From Allorhizobium borbori (GTDB lineage Bacteria > Pseudomonadota > Alphaproteobacteria > Rhizobiales > Rhizobiaceae), in assembly GCF_014196535.1 (NCBI RefSeq), contig NZ_JACIDU010000016.1:62001-126000 (forward strand): a stretch of DNA of 64,000 nucleotides, read 5' to 3'. The stretch's first letter is position 1, and the number at the start of each line of letters is the position of its first letter. Shown here in pieces: positions 26,652-35,323 of this stretch. The notes beneath the pieces are model-generated. The model had not been told where the DNA came from and made no database searches. It saw only the letters and a list, made by a program, of their open reading frames with translations. Both the position numbers and the translations under genes were made by a program.

Positions 26652-27280
26652 TGGCCTGGGACCGCAATCAAATGGCGGCCCGCGCCGCGCTCGAACTCGT
26701 GGATGGAACCTATGTCAATCTCGGTATCGGCATTCCCACGCTCGTGCCGAACTTCATTCCCGACGGCGTGTCCGTCACGCTGCAATCGGAAAACGGCATG
26801 CTGGGTATCGGACCGTTTCCCTATGAGGGCGAAGAGGATGCCGACCTCATCAATGCCGGCAAGCAGACGGTTTCGGAAATGCCCGACACGGCCTATTTCG
26901 ATTCCGCCACCTCCTTCGCCATGATCCGCGGCGGCAAGATCGCCATGGCGATCCTGGGCGCGATGGAGGTGAGTGAGACCGGCGATCTCGCCAACTGGAT
27001 GATCCCCGGAAAACTGGCCAAGGGCATGGGCGGTGCAATGGATCTCGTCGCCGGCGTCGGCCGCGTCGTCGTGTTGATGGAACACACCAACAAAGAAGGC
27101 GAATCCAAGGTGCTGAAGGCCTGTACCCTGCCGCTGACCGGCACGCGGGTCGTGGACCGGATCATCTCCAATCTCGGCGTTCTGGATGTGGTGGAGGGTG
27201 GCCTGAAGATCGTGGCGCTGGCCGATGGCGTCAGCGAAGCGGACCTGCGCGCCGCAACGCAAGCGACAATCGTCGACTGA
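26651..27280 (+). CDS. 3-oxoacid CoA-transferase, subunit B
   Basis: A 209-residue beta subunit, ScoB/PcaJ type. The catalytic glutamate that forms the enzyme-CoA thioester is in [15 protein letters not shown], and the family ending [18 protein letters not shown] is present. ATG 26651 overlaps the stop of subunit A by one base (TGATG); the TTG at 26648 is an alternative. It is the last gene of the operon and is followed by a bidirectional terminator shared with the convergent carboxylase operon. Confidence 0.93.
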   Translation: MAWDRNQMAARAALELVDGTYVNLGIGIPTLVPNFIPDGVSVTLQSENGMLGIGPFPYEGEEDADLINAGKQTVSEMPDTAYFDSATSFAMIRGGKIAMAILGAMEVSETGDLANWMIPGKLAKGMGGAMDLVAGVGRVVVLMEHTNKEGESKVLKACTLPLTGTRVVDRIISNLGVLDVVEGGLKIVALADGVSEADLRAATQATIVD

Positions 27281-27300
27281 CACGTCGCAGCGCCGACAGA

Positions 27301-27329
27301 AAAGCCGGGACCGAAAGCCCCGGCTTTTC
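27301..27329. terminator. Bidirectional terminator between the convergent operons
   Basis: AAAAGCCGGG (27301-27310) pairs with CCCGGCTTTT (27320-27329). It has A-rich and T-rich flanks on both strands and lies between the end of subunit B and the end of the five-gene carboxylase operon. Confidence 0.8.
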
Positions 27330-27354
27330 CTTGCGCATGACGACGGCGGAGACG

Positions 27355-28182
27355 TCAGGCGCGCATGCGGGCCAGCGCATCGAGCACAGCTTCCGGCGGA
27401 TGGCCGGGCGGAATGCTGGCATAGCGGAACTGCGCCGCACCGCTTTCGGGCAGGTCACCGCCGGCAAACAGAGGCTGGCTGACATCGCGGCCGTCAGCCT
27501 CTTCATCACAGCCGATCACCGCGTCGAACATCGCTTTCTGCCCCGACCGAACGCCGCGCCCGACCACCGCCCAGCGGTAATGACGCGCGGCGTTGAACAC
27601 CGGCGCATAGCGGTCCGCAGGACCCGGAACGCCATCGGCTTCCTCGATCAGAAGGCCGCCGACGGGACGCGCGGCGACGCAGCGGACAAAATCGGCGATA
27701 TACATCGCCGCATCTTCCACCGCGTCATCATCACGCTCTTCGACTTCGCGCCCGACCATGCGCTGCGCTTCATCGAGCCAGGCGGCCGGCGAAGGCATGG
27801 CGAGAACCATGGGCACCTGCCCCTGAAGATTGGCCGCGACCGCCTCTGCCACCTCATCCAGAAGCCGGCGCGGCCCTTCTTCCTCCAGCATCCGGCGCAG
27901 CGGAAAGGTAGCGCGCTTCTTGGCCGCCATTTCCACCGCCAGTCCCGGATGACGCGCGATCCAGGACCGGTAGAGGTCACCGACCGGTACGACGGCAACG
28001 TCCGCCCTCAACAGGCCGCGTGCCTGCGAGAAGAAGGAGAGGTATTTCGCCGCCCCTTCGCCCCAGGGATCGCCCTCGGGACCGAGAAGGAGCCGCCGGG
28101 CATAGCCCGACGACTCCAGCCAGACCCTCAGACGGTTTGCGCCCGGCCCGCCGGGCAGCATCTCCGCGAGGCTTGCGCTCAT
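27355..28182 (-). CDS. Apc5-like accessory subunit of a ketone carboxylase
   Basis: A 275-residue soluble protein starting MSASLAEMLPGGPGANRLRV. I do not recognise a catalytic motif. The alternation of short strands (VAVVPVGDLYRSW, QVPMVLAMPSPAAWL, ARPVGGLLIEE) with helices suggests an alpha/beta barrel. Its start overlaps the stop of the hydantoinase-B-type subunit (ATGA at 28179-28182), so it is translationally coupled to it. Acetophenone carboxylase has a fifth, less tightly bound subunit of about 34 kDa (Apc5) needed for activity, encoded last; this gene has the right place and approximate size. The assignment depends mainly on gene order. Confidence 0.6.
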   Translation of the reverse strand: MSASLAEMLPGGPGANRLRVWLESSGYARRLLLGPEGDPWGEGAAKYLSFFSQARGLLRADVAVVPVGDLYRSWIARHPGLAVEMAAKKRATFPLRRMLEEEGPRRLLDEVAEAVAANLQGQVPMVLAMPSPAAWLDEAQRMVGREVEERDDDAVEDAAMYIADFVRCVAARPVGGLLIEEADGVPGPADRYAPVFNAARHYRWAVVGRGVRSGQKAMFDAVIGCDEEADGRDVSQPLFAGGDLPESGAAQFRYASIPPGHPPEAVLDALARMRA

Positions 28183-30449
28183 TGCTTCTCGCCTCCCATT
28201 GCGCCCAGCGCCATCAGGCGTTGTTCGAGTTCGGCGATGCGAACGTCCTTCGGATGCGTCATGTAGTTCGGCCTCGGTTCGTCGCCGCGCCGGGTCCTGT
28301 CCGGCGACCCCATGTAGAGCGTGTCCACATCATCGCCCCAGCAGCCGAAATATTGCAGGTGGGTCGGCGGCTTGGGCTTGTTCCAACCCTTGACGAATTC
28401 CGAATAGGGCACCGAGCGGGCGATGCGCGCCTTGCGTTCGTCGGCACGGGCCTTTTCCGTGGCGTCGAAGTCGATGGCGAGCGTCACCGGATCGAAGACC
28501 ACCTTGTAGAGCCGTGCCGCCACTTCCGGCGACATGAGGCCTTCCTCAATATCGCGTACAACCCCCACCGGATCGCGCTCCAGAACGTCGCCATAGCCGG
28601 CACCGGCCCCTTGCGAAATCATGAACAGTTCACCGCGCTTCGAAATCTCGAAGCCCATGCCCATGTGGTGGGTGGTGTAGCGAGCGCCCTCGAAGGGCTG
28701 CTCGTTCATGATTTCCTCGATGGAGTGGCGGAACTTTTCCGGCTGGTTGAGCAAGATGTCGTAGACATCCACGCCCTGCACCTTGGACAGCGGGTAGCAA
28801 CCGCAGGCATAGCCGCCGAACAGGCCCTGGATCGGAGGAATCTTGGCGCCCTGCGCGGTGGTCATGAAGCCCCATTGTTCCGAATCCTTGGTGGCGACCA
28901 TCATCGTGTAGCCCTGGCCGCCGCGATACTTTCCCGGTGCGATGGCGTCACGCGTCATCTTCTTGGACACGAGCTGGAGGAATGGCACTTCCTCCTCGTT
29001 CAGTTCCTGCTCGCCAATGTCGGCCATGGTGGCAAAGATCGGCGCCAGCGCGTGTTCGCCATCCCGATCCACCCTGGCACCTGCACCCATGCCGTTCAGG
29101 TCGGCGCAAAGATTGCCGAGCGTTTCACCATGCTGACTGACCCCGCCCCAGATGAAGGTGTTGATCATGTTGAAGGTCGGGGCATGGACCTTGGTGAACT
29201 TTTCCGGGCAGGAATAGAGGAACTTCGCCACCGCGTGCTGACCGGCGGTGAACCCGGTGAAGATCGACATCAGCGATTGCGAGTTCGGTGCGTCATAGGA
29301 GCAATTGACGATCGAATGCGGATCGGTGATCACCTCGATCGGCGCGAACGCCGCCTGCCCGCGCGGCAGGTCCGGCCAGACATAGCACAGGAAAACCTGC
29401 GCCAGCATGCCCTTCAACCCTGCAACGATGGTGTTCGTGGCCCGGTTGGTGAATTCCGGCGAGGAGCCGCGGAAGTCGAAGATCAGCCGGTCACCCGTCT
29501 TGGTCAGCTTGCAATTGATCTTCACCACGCAGTTTTCGCGCAGCGTCGAATCCTGAATGATGTAGGTCTTCACCGTCATGTCCGGCCATTCGGAAACGCG
29601 GCGCTTTACTTCGGCGCGAACGTTCTCCATGGTCAGACGCAATGTGGAAACCAATGCTTCCGGTCCATCGGAATTCAACGTTTCCTCGATGCGCTGCTTG
29701 ATGCGCAGGCAGGCGAAGAGCTTCACCTTCATATCTTCATATTGCAGCTTCGGTTCGCGCACCGAATTCTGCAGGAAGGTGAGAATATCACGCTTGATCT
29801 GGTAGTTCTCGACCACCTTGAAGGGCGACATTTTCAGCCCTTCATCACTCGGGCTTTCGGCCATGGAGGGCATGCCGCCCGGCTCGATGGCACCGTTTTC
29901 GCCCTCGTGCACAGTCGAGGCCACCCAGCAGACGAGCTTGCCCTTGTGGAAAATCGGCAGGATCATCGACTGGTCGGTGTTGTGGACATTGCCGTAGCGG
30001 CTGTCGTTGTGGATGAAGCCGTCGCCTTCCTTCACGCCCACCGTCGGGTCGTTCATCCAGTTCTTGATGATGAACTTGATGGGGTGGTGCACAAGCGCCG
30101 AGAAGATCAGCACGCCGCCCGCCGAAGCGATGGCGAGGTCGCCGGAGGCCGAATAGACGCCGGTGATGACGTCGCCCCACTTGGCGCCGGGGGCGGCCCC
30201 CATCTGCTCGACCATTTCATACCCTTCGTCGCAACCCGCCTGAATGCGGTCGCGGATCTTGGCAACGATATGGCTGTCGGAAACCCGCGTGATGGCCTCG
30301 TCTTCCTGCGCGGTGCGTGGCATCAGGTCGTGGTTCTGCATGATCTCCGGATCGGGTCCGAGGAACAGTGTGGTGTCGTCGAGAAACTTCTTGATGAGGT
30401 TCATCTCTTCGAAAGAAGGCATCTTGGCCCGGGTGTCGATCTTGTTCAT
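28179..30449 (-). CDS. Carboxylase subunit, hydantoinase-B (HyuB/AcxB/Apc4) family
   Basis: A 756-residue protein starting MNKIDTRAKMPSFEEMNLIK with GGAGGAG upstream of ATG 30449. It has the HyuB region FIHNDSRYGNVHNTDQSMI (HNDP-like metal and substrate site), then GENGAIEPGGMPSMAES and GSSPEFTNRATNTIVAG. In acetone and acetophenone carboxylases the HyuB-type subunit carries out the carboxylation while HyuA-type subunits use ATP. Plain hydantoinases are smaller (about 550-600 residues); the length of about 755 fits AcxB/Apc4. Downstream it overlaps the accessory gene, upstream a hairpin separates it from the HyuA-type gene. Confidence 0.85.
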   Translation of the reverse strand: MNKIDTRAKMPSFEEMNLIKKFLDDTTLFLGPDPEIMQNHDLMPRTAQEDEAITRVSDSHIVAKIRDRIQAGCDEGYEMVEQMGAAPGAKWGDVITGVYSASGDLAIASAGGVLIFSALVHHPIKFIIKNWMNDPTVGVKEGDGFIHNDSRYGNVHNTDQSMILPIFHKGKLVCWVASTVHEGENGAIEPGGMPSMAESPSDEGLKMSPFKVVENYQIKRDILTFLQNSVREPKLQYEDMKVKLFACLRIKQRIEETLNSDGPEALVSTLRLTMENVRAEVKRRVSEWPDMTVKTYIIQDSTLRENCVVKINCKLTKTGDRLIFDFRGSSPEFTNRATNTIVAGLKGMLAQVFLCYVWPDLPRGQAAFAPIEVITDPHSIVNCSYDAPNSQSLMSIFTGFTAGQHAVAKFLYSCPEKFTKVHAPTFNMINTFIWGGVSQHGETLGNLCADLNGMGAGARVDRDGEHALAPIFATMADIGEQELNEEEVPFLQLVSKKMTRDAIAPGKYRGGQGYTMMVATKDSEQWGFMTTAQGAKIPPIQGLFGGYACGCYPLSKVQGVDVYDILLNQPEKFRHSIEEIMNEQPFEGARYTTHHMGMGFEISKRGELFMISQGAGAGYGDVLERDPVGVVRDIEEGLMSPEVAARLYKVVFDPVTLAIDFDATEKARADERKARIARSVPYSEFVKGWNKPKPPTHLQYFGCWGDDVDTLYMGSPDRTRRGDEPRPNYMTHPKDVRIAELEQRLMALGAMGGEKQ

Positions 30450-30480
30450 GGAATTCTCCTCCAGTCGGGTTGGGCGTAAG

Positions 30481-30505
30481 GCCCGGCGCTCCTCCCGCGC
30501 CGGGC
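30481..30505 (-). other. Intercistronic hairpin between HyuA-type and HyuB-type subunit genes
   Basis: GCCCGGCG (30481-30488) pairs with CGCCGGGC (30498-30505). It lies in the 65-base gap before the HyuB-type gene and has no T-run, so it looks like an mRNA-processing or stability element rather than a terminator. Confidence 0.5.
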
Positions 30506-30514
30506 TGGCCGTTT

Positions 30515-32671
30515 TCAGTGACGGGTGACGGGGTTTTCGTTGCGCAGGAACCACGAGGCGCCCTGCTTTGCCGTCACAAAGGTCCAGCCGGGATTGACGA
30601 GGAAGGTCGTGACCTCCGAAGCGACAATGGCCGGTCCCGCGATCTCGATGCCGGGCTCCAGATCCTTGCGGGCCCAGACCGGCGTCTCGAACGGCCCGTC
30701 ATGGCCGACGAAATGGCAGGTGCGGTGGCTGGACGGCGCCGGCGGCGCCGTGCGCTCGGGTTTCGGCACCGGCTTGATGTCCTCGAACTGCACCGTCTCG
30801 TGGCGGGCATAGGTGGCAACACGGATCGTGTTGATGCGGATGCCCGCTTCCGGTGCCTGCGAACCCTCGCCGAAACGCTTGCCGTAGTCGGCCGAGAACT
30901 GCGAGATGATCGACAGAACATCGCCCGGTCCGTGAACCTCGTGGTTGGGAATGACGGCCGTCGTCTGTACGAGCTGGTTGCCGTAGCGCATGTCCAGTTC
31001 CAGATCGTGGCGGATGTCTTCCAGCGGAACGCCCTGACGCAGCAGGTCCTGACGGCCTTTTTCCTTCAGTTCGCCGACGATGGCGTTGAAGCGTTCGTAG
31101 TCGTCGAAGATATGGCGGGTATTGCTGTCGTAGAGCACCATGTAGAGCGACTGCTCGTGGATGTGGAGCTGGTGCATGTTGCCGGCACCGACCGCCGAGA
31201 ACACCGACGAGAGCGGCGGCGCCAGAATACGGTCGATATTGAGGTTCTGGGCAATGCCGCAGCAATGCAGCGGGCCGTTGCCGCCATAGGCCAGCATGGT
31301 GAAGTCCTTGGGATCGTACCCTCTAGCGCGCAACTCGGTGAAGAGGCCGTTGGCCATGTTGTCGTCCACCTTTTCGCGGATCAGCTTCGCCGCTTCGATG
31401 ACGGAGCAATCGAGTTCGTCGCACACCGCATCCTCGATGGCCGCCTTGGCGCGGCGCGGATTGAGCGGGATCGAGCCGCCGGCATAGTTGGCCGCATCGA
31501 GATAGCCGAGCAGCAAATCCGCATCCGTCACGGTCGGTCGCAGGCCGCCACGGTCGTAGCAGGCCGGGCCGGGATCGGAGCCGGCACTTTCCGGACCGCA
31601 TTTCACCGTCTTGTACATGCGGTCATAGGAGGCGATGGAGCCGCCACCGGCGCCGAGCGTGACGAGGTGAACCATCGGCACCGAGACCAGCCAGCGGTCG
31701 ATGACAGGATTGAAGTCGTAATGCTTCACGCCGCCTTCCACCACGATACCGATATCATAGGACGTGCCGCCCATGTCGGTGGCGACGACGTTACCCAGGC
31801 TTGCCTGCATGGCGAGATGTTCGGAGGCGCCGATGCCCGAAACCGGACCGGAATGGATAGTCTGCAGAGCATCGGTGGAGTTGAGCTGGGCCATGCCGCC
31901 GGAATTGTGGATGACCAGCATCGGCTTGTCATATTTGTGGGCGCGCAGGTTCTGCTCCAGCGCCGAAAGGGCGTGATACATGGTCGAGTGCAGGTAACCG
32001 TCGACGATGGCCGAGGTGGCCCGCACATATTCGCCCTTGCGGCCCGCCACCTGATGCGACAGGATCACCGGTATCGCGCCCAGCAGATGCGAGGGATATT
32101 CCTCCAGAACGATTTCCTCGATGCGCTGTTCGTGGGCGGGGTTAACCACCGCATTGACGAGCGCGACGACGATGATCTGGGCACCGCGGTCCACCAGTTC
32201 GCGAAGCTGAAGACGAACATCGTCCTCATCCAGCGCCATGACGAGATTGCCCTGGAAATCGAGCCGCTCGCGGATGCCGCGGATCATGTGCGGCTCGACC
32301 AGCGGTTCGGGACGCTGCGCGTTCGGCATGTCCTGCTGGCCGAGATTGTCGAGACCCTCGCCGTAGCCGCGGGCGCGGCTGAGCGGCACCGTCGCCTCAT
32401 AGCCGGCCGTGACCAGCATGCCGATCTTCGGCCCCTTGTGCTCGATCAACGCATTGGTGCCGAGCGTTGTCGCATAGCGCACGCTGTCTACGGATTGCAG
32501 GATCTGCTCCAGTTCCAGCCCCAGCACCGAGCAGGCTTTCCCAAGCGCCTCGTTGAAGCCCATGGCCAGGTTATGATGCGTCGTCAGCGCCTTGGTTTCG
32601 ATATATTGCTGGCCCCAGACGACGAAGCAGTCGGTAAAGGTGCCGCCGATATCAACGGATACGCGTTTCAT
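30515..32671 (-). CDS. Carboxylase subunit, hydantoinase-A (HyuA/AcxA/Apc3) family
   Basis: A 718-residue HyuA-type ATP-binding subunit. The phosphate loop VDIGGTFTDCFVVWG is at residues 6-20 and the second ASKHA-type loop reads ATDMGGTSYDIGIV. NSGGMAQLNSTDALQTIHSG and AYGGNGPLHCCGIAQ are characteristic of the family. Length is like AcxA (about 717) and Apc3. It phosphorylates the ketone or bicarbonate in related enzymes. It is one of two HyuA-type genes in the operon, which is the feature that separates acetophenone carboxylase from acetone carboxylase. Confidence 0.85.
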   Translation of the reverse strand: MKRVSVDIGGTFTDCFVVWGQQYIETKALTTHHNLAMGFNEALGKACSVLGLELEQILQSVDSVRYATTLGTNALIEHKGPKIGMLVTAGYEATVPLSRARGYGEGLDNLGQQDMPNAQRPEPLVEPHMIRGIRERLDFQGNLVMALDEDDVRLQLRELVDRGAQIIVVALVNAVVNPAHEQRIEEIVLEEYPSHLLGAIPVILSHQVAGRKGEYVRATSAIVDGYLHSTMYHALSALEQNLRAHKYDKPMLVIHNSGGMAQLNSTDALQTIHSGPVSGIGASEHLAMQASLGNVVATDMGGTSYDIGIVVEGGVKHYDFNPVIDRWLVSVPMVHLVTLGAGGGSIASYDRMYKTVKCGPESAGSDPGPACYDRGGLRPTVTDADLLLGYLDAANYAGGSIPLNPRRAKAAIEDAVCDELDCSVIEAAKLIREKVDDNMANGLFTELRARGYDPKDFTMLAYGGNGPLHCCGIAQNLNIDRILAPPLSSVFSAVGAGNMHQLHIHEQSLYMVLYDSNTRHIFDDYERFNAIVGELKEKGRQDLLRQGVPLEDIRHDLELDMRYGNQLVQTTAVIPNHEVHGPGDVLSIISQFSADYGKRFGEGSQAPEAGIRINTIRVATYARHETVQFEDIKPVPKPERTAPPAPSSHRTCHFVGHDGPFETPVWARKDLEPGIEIAGPAIVASEVTTFLVNPGWTFVTAKQGASWFLRNENPVTRH

Positions 32672-32743
32672 TCTCGCTCCCTATCTTTCTCAAGGGGATC
32701 GCGCCGCCCTCCCCGGCAAGCGCGTCCCTGCGAATGGTCAGAT

Positions 32744-32765
32744 CCCCGCGCCCGATTGCGCGGGG
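32744..32765 (-). other. Intercistronic hairpin between the small zinc subunit and HyuA-type gene
   Basis: CCCCGCGC (32744-32751) pairs with GCGCGGGG (32758-32765), in the 102-base gap after the small-subunit gene. Like the element at 30481 it flanks the HyuA-type gene and lacks a T-run, and may set relative mRNA levels of subunits. Confidence 0.5.
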
Positions 32766-32773
32766 CGCCGGCA

Positions 32774-33172
32774 TCAGTGGCCGTGGCCGCGTCCGGGCAC
32801 GACGGCGGGGCCGGCGTCCGGCAGCATGTCCGGGCCTCGCCTGGCCCACTGGGCCTTCAGTGCGGGCACATCGACCTGCATGTCCTGCAACGGCGGATGG
32901 CCGGGAATGGCGTATTCCGTCTCCACCTGCGTGCCGCAGTTCGGGCAGCAGAATTCGAGAATGCGCACCCATTCCGGGTCCGGGCTGAAGGTGAAGCGGT
33001 AGCGCTCCGGATCGAGGATCGGTGGATGGATCTCGCGCGGATCACGGTTGTGAACCAGAAGCCCTTCCTTGTAGTTGCCCTCGGCAGGCGCGATCTCGTG
33101 GTCGCAGACCCGGCATTCCCATTTCTCCTTGTCGAGATCGATGCGGAGATATTCGGTCATCGGAATTTTCAT
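32774..33172 (-). CDS. Small zinc-ribbon carboxylase subunit (Apc2/AcxC-like)
   Basis: A 132-residue protein of about 15 kDa starting MKIPMTEYLRIDLDKEKWEC. Four cysteines in two pairs, C20-x2-C23 (CRVCDHE) and C76-x2-C79 (CPNCG), make a probable zinc site. The 15-kDa size matches Apc2, the zinc-containing small subunit of acetophenone carboxylase; AcxC of acetone carboxylase is nearer 168 residues. It starts 5 bases after the preceding HyuA-type gene. The C-terminal tail is Pro/Gly/His-rich. The ATG at 33172 is preferred; the longer frame to 33232 overlaps the upstream gene. Confidence 0.75.
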   Translation of the reverse strand: MKIPMTEYLRIDLDKEKWECRVCDHEIAPAEGNYKEGLLVHNRDPREIHPPILDPERYRFTFSPDPEWVRILEFCCPNCGTQVETEYAIPGHPPLQDMQVDVPALKAQWARRGPDMLPDAGPAVVPGRGHGH

Positions 33173-33177
33173 GGTGG

Positions 33178-35112
33178 TCAGTCCTCCCGTTCCAGAATGA
33201 TGTCGCCCGCCTGCGAGACGACGAAGCCCCAACCCGCCGGCACGCGAGCCGTGAAATAGTCCTCCTCGAGGATCGCCGGTCCGCTGGCATGATCGCCCGC
33301 CGCCATCGATGCGAGGCGATAGACCGGCAGATCGACGCGCCCCTTGCCGGCCACCAGAACGTTGCGCTTTCCATCGGCTTTCGCTTCGGCCCTGCGCGGG
33401 AAGCCGGTATGACGGGTTTCGTCGTGACGCAGGCTCTTCACAGCGCTCAGTTCCAGTTCGATCGTGGAAGCCTGCGCCAGTTCCGCCGGGAAGTCGGGCG
33501 CATCCCCCAGCGGCACGATCTTCTCGCCATCCGCCGTGCCGACGACGAGGCGGGCGGTGACCGTATAGCTGCCCTCCTTGAAACCCTCGGCGAACATATC
33601 GCGGGCAGCCTTGCGCTTCAGGGCGTCCAGAGCGGCGGCAAGCCCCGGTGTCGAGCGGTCCTCGAGCGTCACGGCATAAGCCTGCGACACATCGCAGGAG
33701 CCGATACCGTAGGCGGAAAACACCGCCGCCATGGCCGGCACGGCAACCCGGCGGATGCCCGCCTTGTCGGCCACGCCGCAGGCGTTCAGCGGCCCGGCGC
33801 CGCCGAAGGCCAGCATCACCGTGTCCGGTCCGATCTTCGTGAAGCGGTGCAGTTCATCGGCGATCTTCGCCTCATAGGCATCCGCCATGGCGAGGATGGC
33901 GGTATCGAGGTCGGTGCCGAGCGGTTCGGCGATATTGCCGCGCACGGCCGCTTCGGCGCGGCTCACATCGAGCCCCATGCCGCCGCCGAAATAGGAGACG
34001 GGATCGAACAGGCCGGCCAGCAGGCTGGCATCCGTGATCGTCGCTTCCTTGCCACCGCGACCGAAGCAGGCCGGTCCCGGCAGGGCGCCGACGCTTTCCG
34101 GGCCGATGGCGATATGACCGTCCTTTACCTTGAAGATGGAACTGCCGCCGGCTCCGGCACTCATGATTTCGCACAGCGGGAAGGACACGCTGATACCTTC
34201 GACATGACCGCGCCGGATTTCGGCAACCTTCCCATCCGTGCATTGGCCGATGTCGGTCGTCGTGCCACCGACATCGATCGAAACGGCATCGCGGAAACCG
34301 TAAAGCGCCGAAAACGCCTTCACGCCCTCCATGCCACCGCGCGGGCCAGACGAATAGGTCTTGATCGCCACCGTCTTCGCCACGCGCGAGGCGTCGCCAT
34401 CATTGCGGAAGATCAGCAGCGGGTTCTTGGTGCGAAACGCCCTCAACCGGTTTTCGGCATTGTAGAGAAAAGCCTCCATCGAAGGGTGCAGGAAGGAGTT
34501 GATGAGCGCCGACCAGGCGCGACGATCGACATTGCGGTCGCAGGTGAGGTCCGTTGCGTAGAGAACCGGAACGGCCCCCAGAAGATGGCGCGGATATTTG
34601 CGCAGCACGATCTTCTTGACCCGCTCCTCGGCCTCCAGGAAACCGGCACCGCCAAGCGAGACGACCAGACGGTTCGCGCCCCGGGCGGCAAGCTGGTTGA
34701 TCACCTTGACGACCTCAACCTCCGCTTCCGGCTGGTTCAACGTGGCCAGATCGATGAAGCCGACACGGTCGCCCACCAGCGCCTCGAACACTTGCGGGTC
34801 GTGCGCCTTCAAGGCGGCCGGCAGATCCGCTGAACCGGTATCGAGAATGAGGCCGAGCTTCGGTCCCTTGCGTTCACAGATGGCATTGGTGCCCTGCGTC
34901 GTGGAGTAGCGAATGAGATCGACTTCTTCGAGCAGCCGCTTCACATCTGCCGCGCCATAAACCACTTCCGACGCCTTCTGCAGCCCTTCGAAGAAGCATT
35001 TCGAAAGATCGTAAGGGGTGGTCAGAACCTTGGTTTTCTTCACACCGCTGTCCGACATGATGCATACGTCGGTCAGTGTGCCGCCATTATCGATATTGAT
35101 TTGCAACGCCAT
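33178..35112 (-). CDS. Carboxylase subunit, second hydantoinase-A type (Apc1-like)
   Basis: A 644-residue (about 69 kDa) HyuA-family subunit, first gene of the operon. Nucleotide loops are INIDNGGTLTDVCIMSD at the N-terminus and SIDVGGTTTDIGQCT near residue 280; LAFGGAGPLNACGVA is also present. Its size matches the 70-kDa Apc1 subunit of acetophenone carboxylase. GGAGGAG precedes ATG 35112 and the -24/-12 promoter is about 100 bases upstream. With the 718-residue paralogue it would form an unequal pair of ATP-using subunits. Database pipelines would probably label it N-methylhydantoinase A, but the company of genes argues for a carboxylase. Confidence 0.82.
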   Translation of the reverse strand: MALQINIDNGGTLTDVCIMSDSGVKKTKVLTTPYDLSKCFFEGLQKASEVVYGAADVKRLLEEVDLIRYSTTQGTNAICERKGPKLGLILDTGSADLPAALKAHDPQVFEALVGDRVGFIDLATLNQPEAEVEVVKVINQLAARGANRLVVSLGGAGFLEAEERVKKIVLRKYPRHLLGAVPVLYATDLTCDRNVDRRAWSALINSFLHPSMEAFLYNAENRLRAFRTKNPLLIFRNDGDASRVAKTVAIKTYSSGPRGGMEGVKAFSALYGFRDAVSIDVGGTTTDIGQCTDGKVAEIRRGHVEGISVSFPLCEIMSAGAGGSSIFKVKDGHIAIGPESVGALPGPACFGRGGKEATITDASLLAGLFDPVSYFGGGMGLDVSRAEAAVRGNIAEPLGTDLDTAILAMADAYEAKIADELHRFTKIGPDTVMLAFGGAGPLNACGVADKAGIRRVAVPAMAAVFSAYGIGSCDVSQAYAVTLEDRSTPGLAAALDALKRKAARDMFAEGFKEGSYTVTARLVVGTADGEKIVPLGDAPDFPAELAQASTIELELSAVKSLRHDETRHTGFPRRAEAKADGKRNVLVAGKGRVDLPVYRLASMAAGDHASGPAILEEDYFTARVPAGWGFVVSQAGDIILERED

Positions 35113-35212
35113 CGCGCATTTCTCCTCCCGTTCCTGTCTGGTGGGATACGCGGTTACGGCACGCGGCAGGCTCCTCCCCGCGGCACCGGACCGTCTGTCC
35201 CGCTGACAAGAG

Positions 35213-35229
35213 AAGCAGGTTCGCTTCCA
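35213..35229 (-). promoter_or_regulatory. Sigma-54 (-24/-12) promoter of the carboxylase operon
   Basis: On the minus strand TGGAAGCGAACCTGCTT has GG and GC exactly 10 bases apart. It shares 13 of 17 bases, including the whole CCTGCTT -12 part, with the cobW promoter at 23380. The -24 block is TGGAAG rather than the consensus TGGCAC. Predicted start of transcription is near 35203, giving a leader of about 90 bases. Confidence 0.72.
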
Positions 35230-35255
35230 TGCGGCTTCGCGGCCGAACGGACTTG

Positions 35256-35267
35256 ATCAAGTCATTG
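35256..35267. promoter_or_regulatory. Possible IHF site between promoter and enhancer
   Basis: ATCAAGTCATTG matches the IHF core ATCAANNNNTTR and is followed by an A/T-rich stretch. It lies between the -24/-12 element and the upstream palindrome, where IHF commonly bends DNA at sigma-54 promoters. The same bases include the palindrome ACTTGATCAAGT (35251-35262). Confidence 0.4.
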
Positions 35268-35323
35268 AAAAATAAAATTTATATTTTCGAGATCACGAAC
35301 ACCGCCCCCGCGCGCAATCTACG

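Noticed and set aside
28020-33259. Two very long open frames on the plus strand (about 819 and 929 codons) opposite the carboxylase genes.
   Set aside because: They are exact antisense shadows of the HyuB- and HyuA-type genes in GC-rich DNA; products are rich in His/Arg/Gly with no domain.
27355-35112. Naming the operon acetone carboxylase acxABC, or N-methylhydantoinase.
   Set aside because: There are two HyuA-type genes, a 132-residue small subunit and a fifth gene, which fits Apc1-5 better than the three-gene Acx; plain hydantoinases lack the small Cys subunit.
35251-35262. ACTTGATCAAGT palindrome as a separate regulator site.
   Set aside because: It overlaps the IHF-like sequence and has no second copy that I found, so I list it only with that site.
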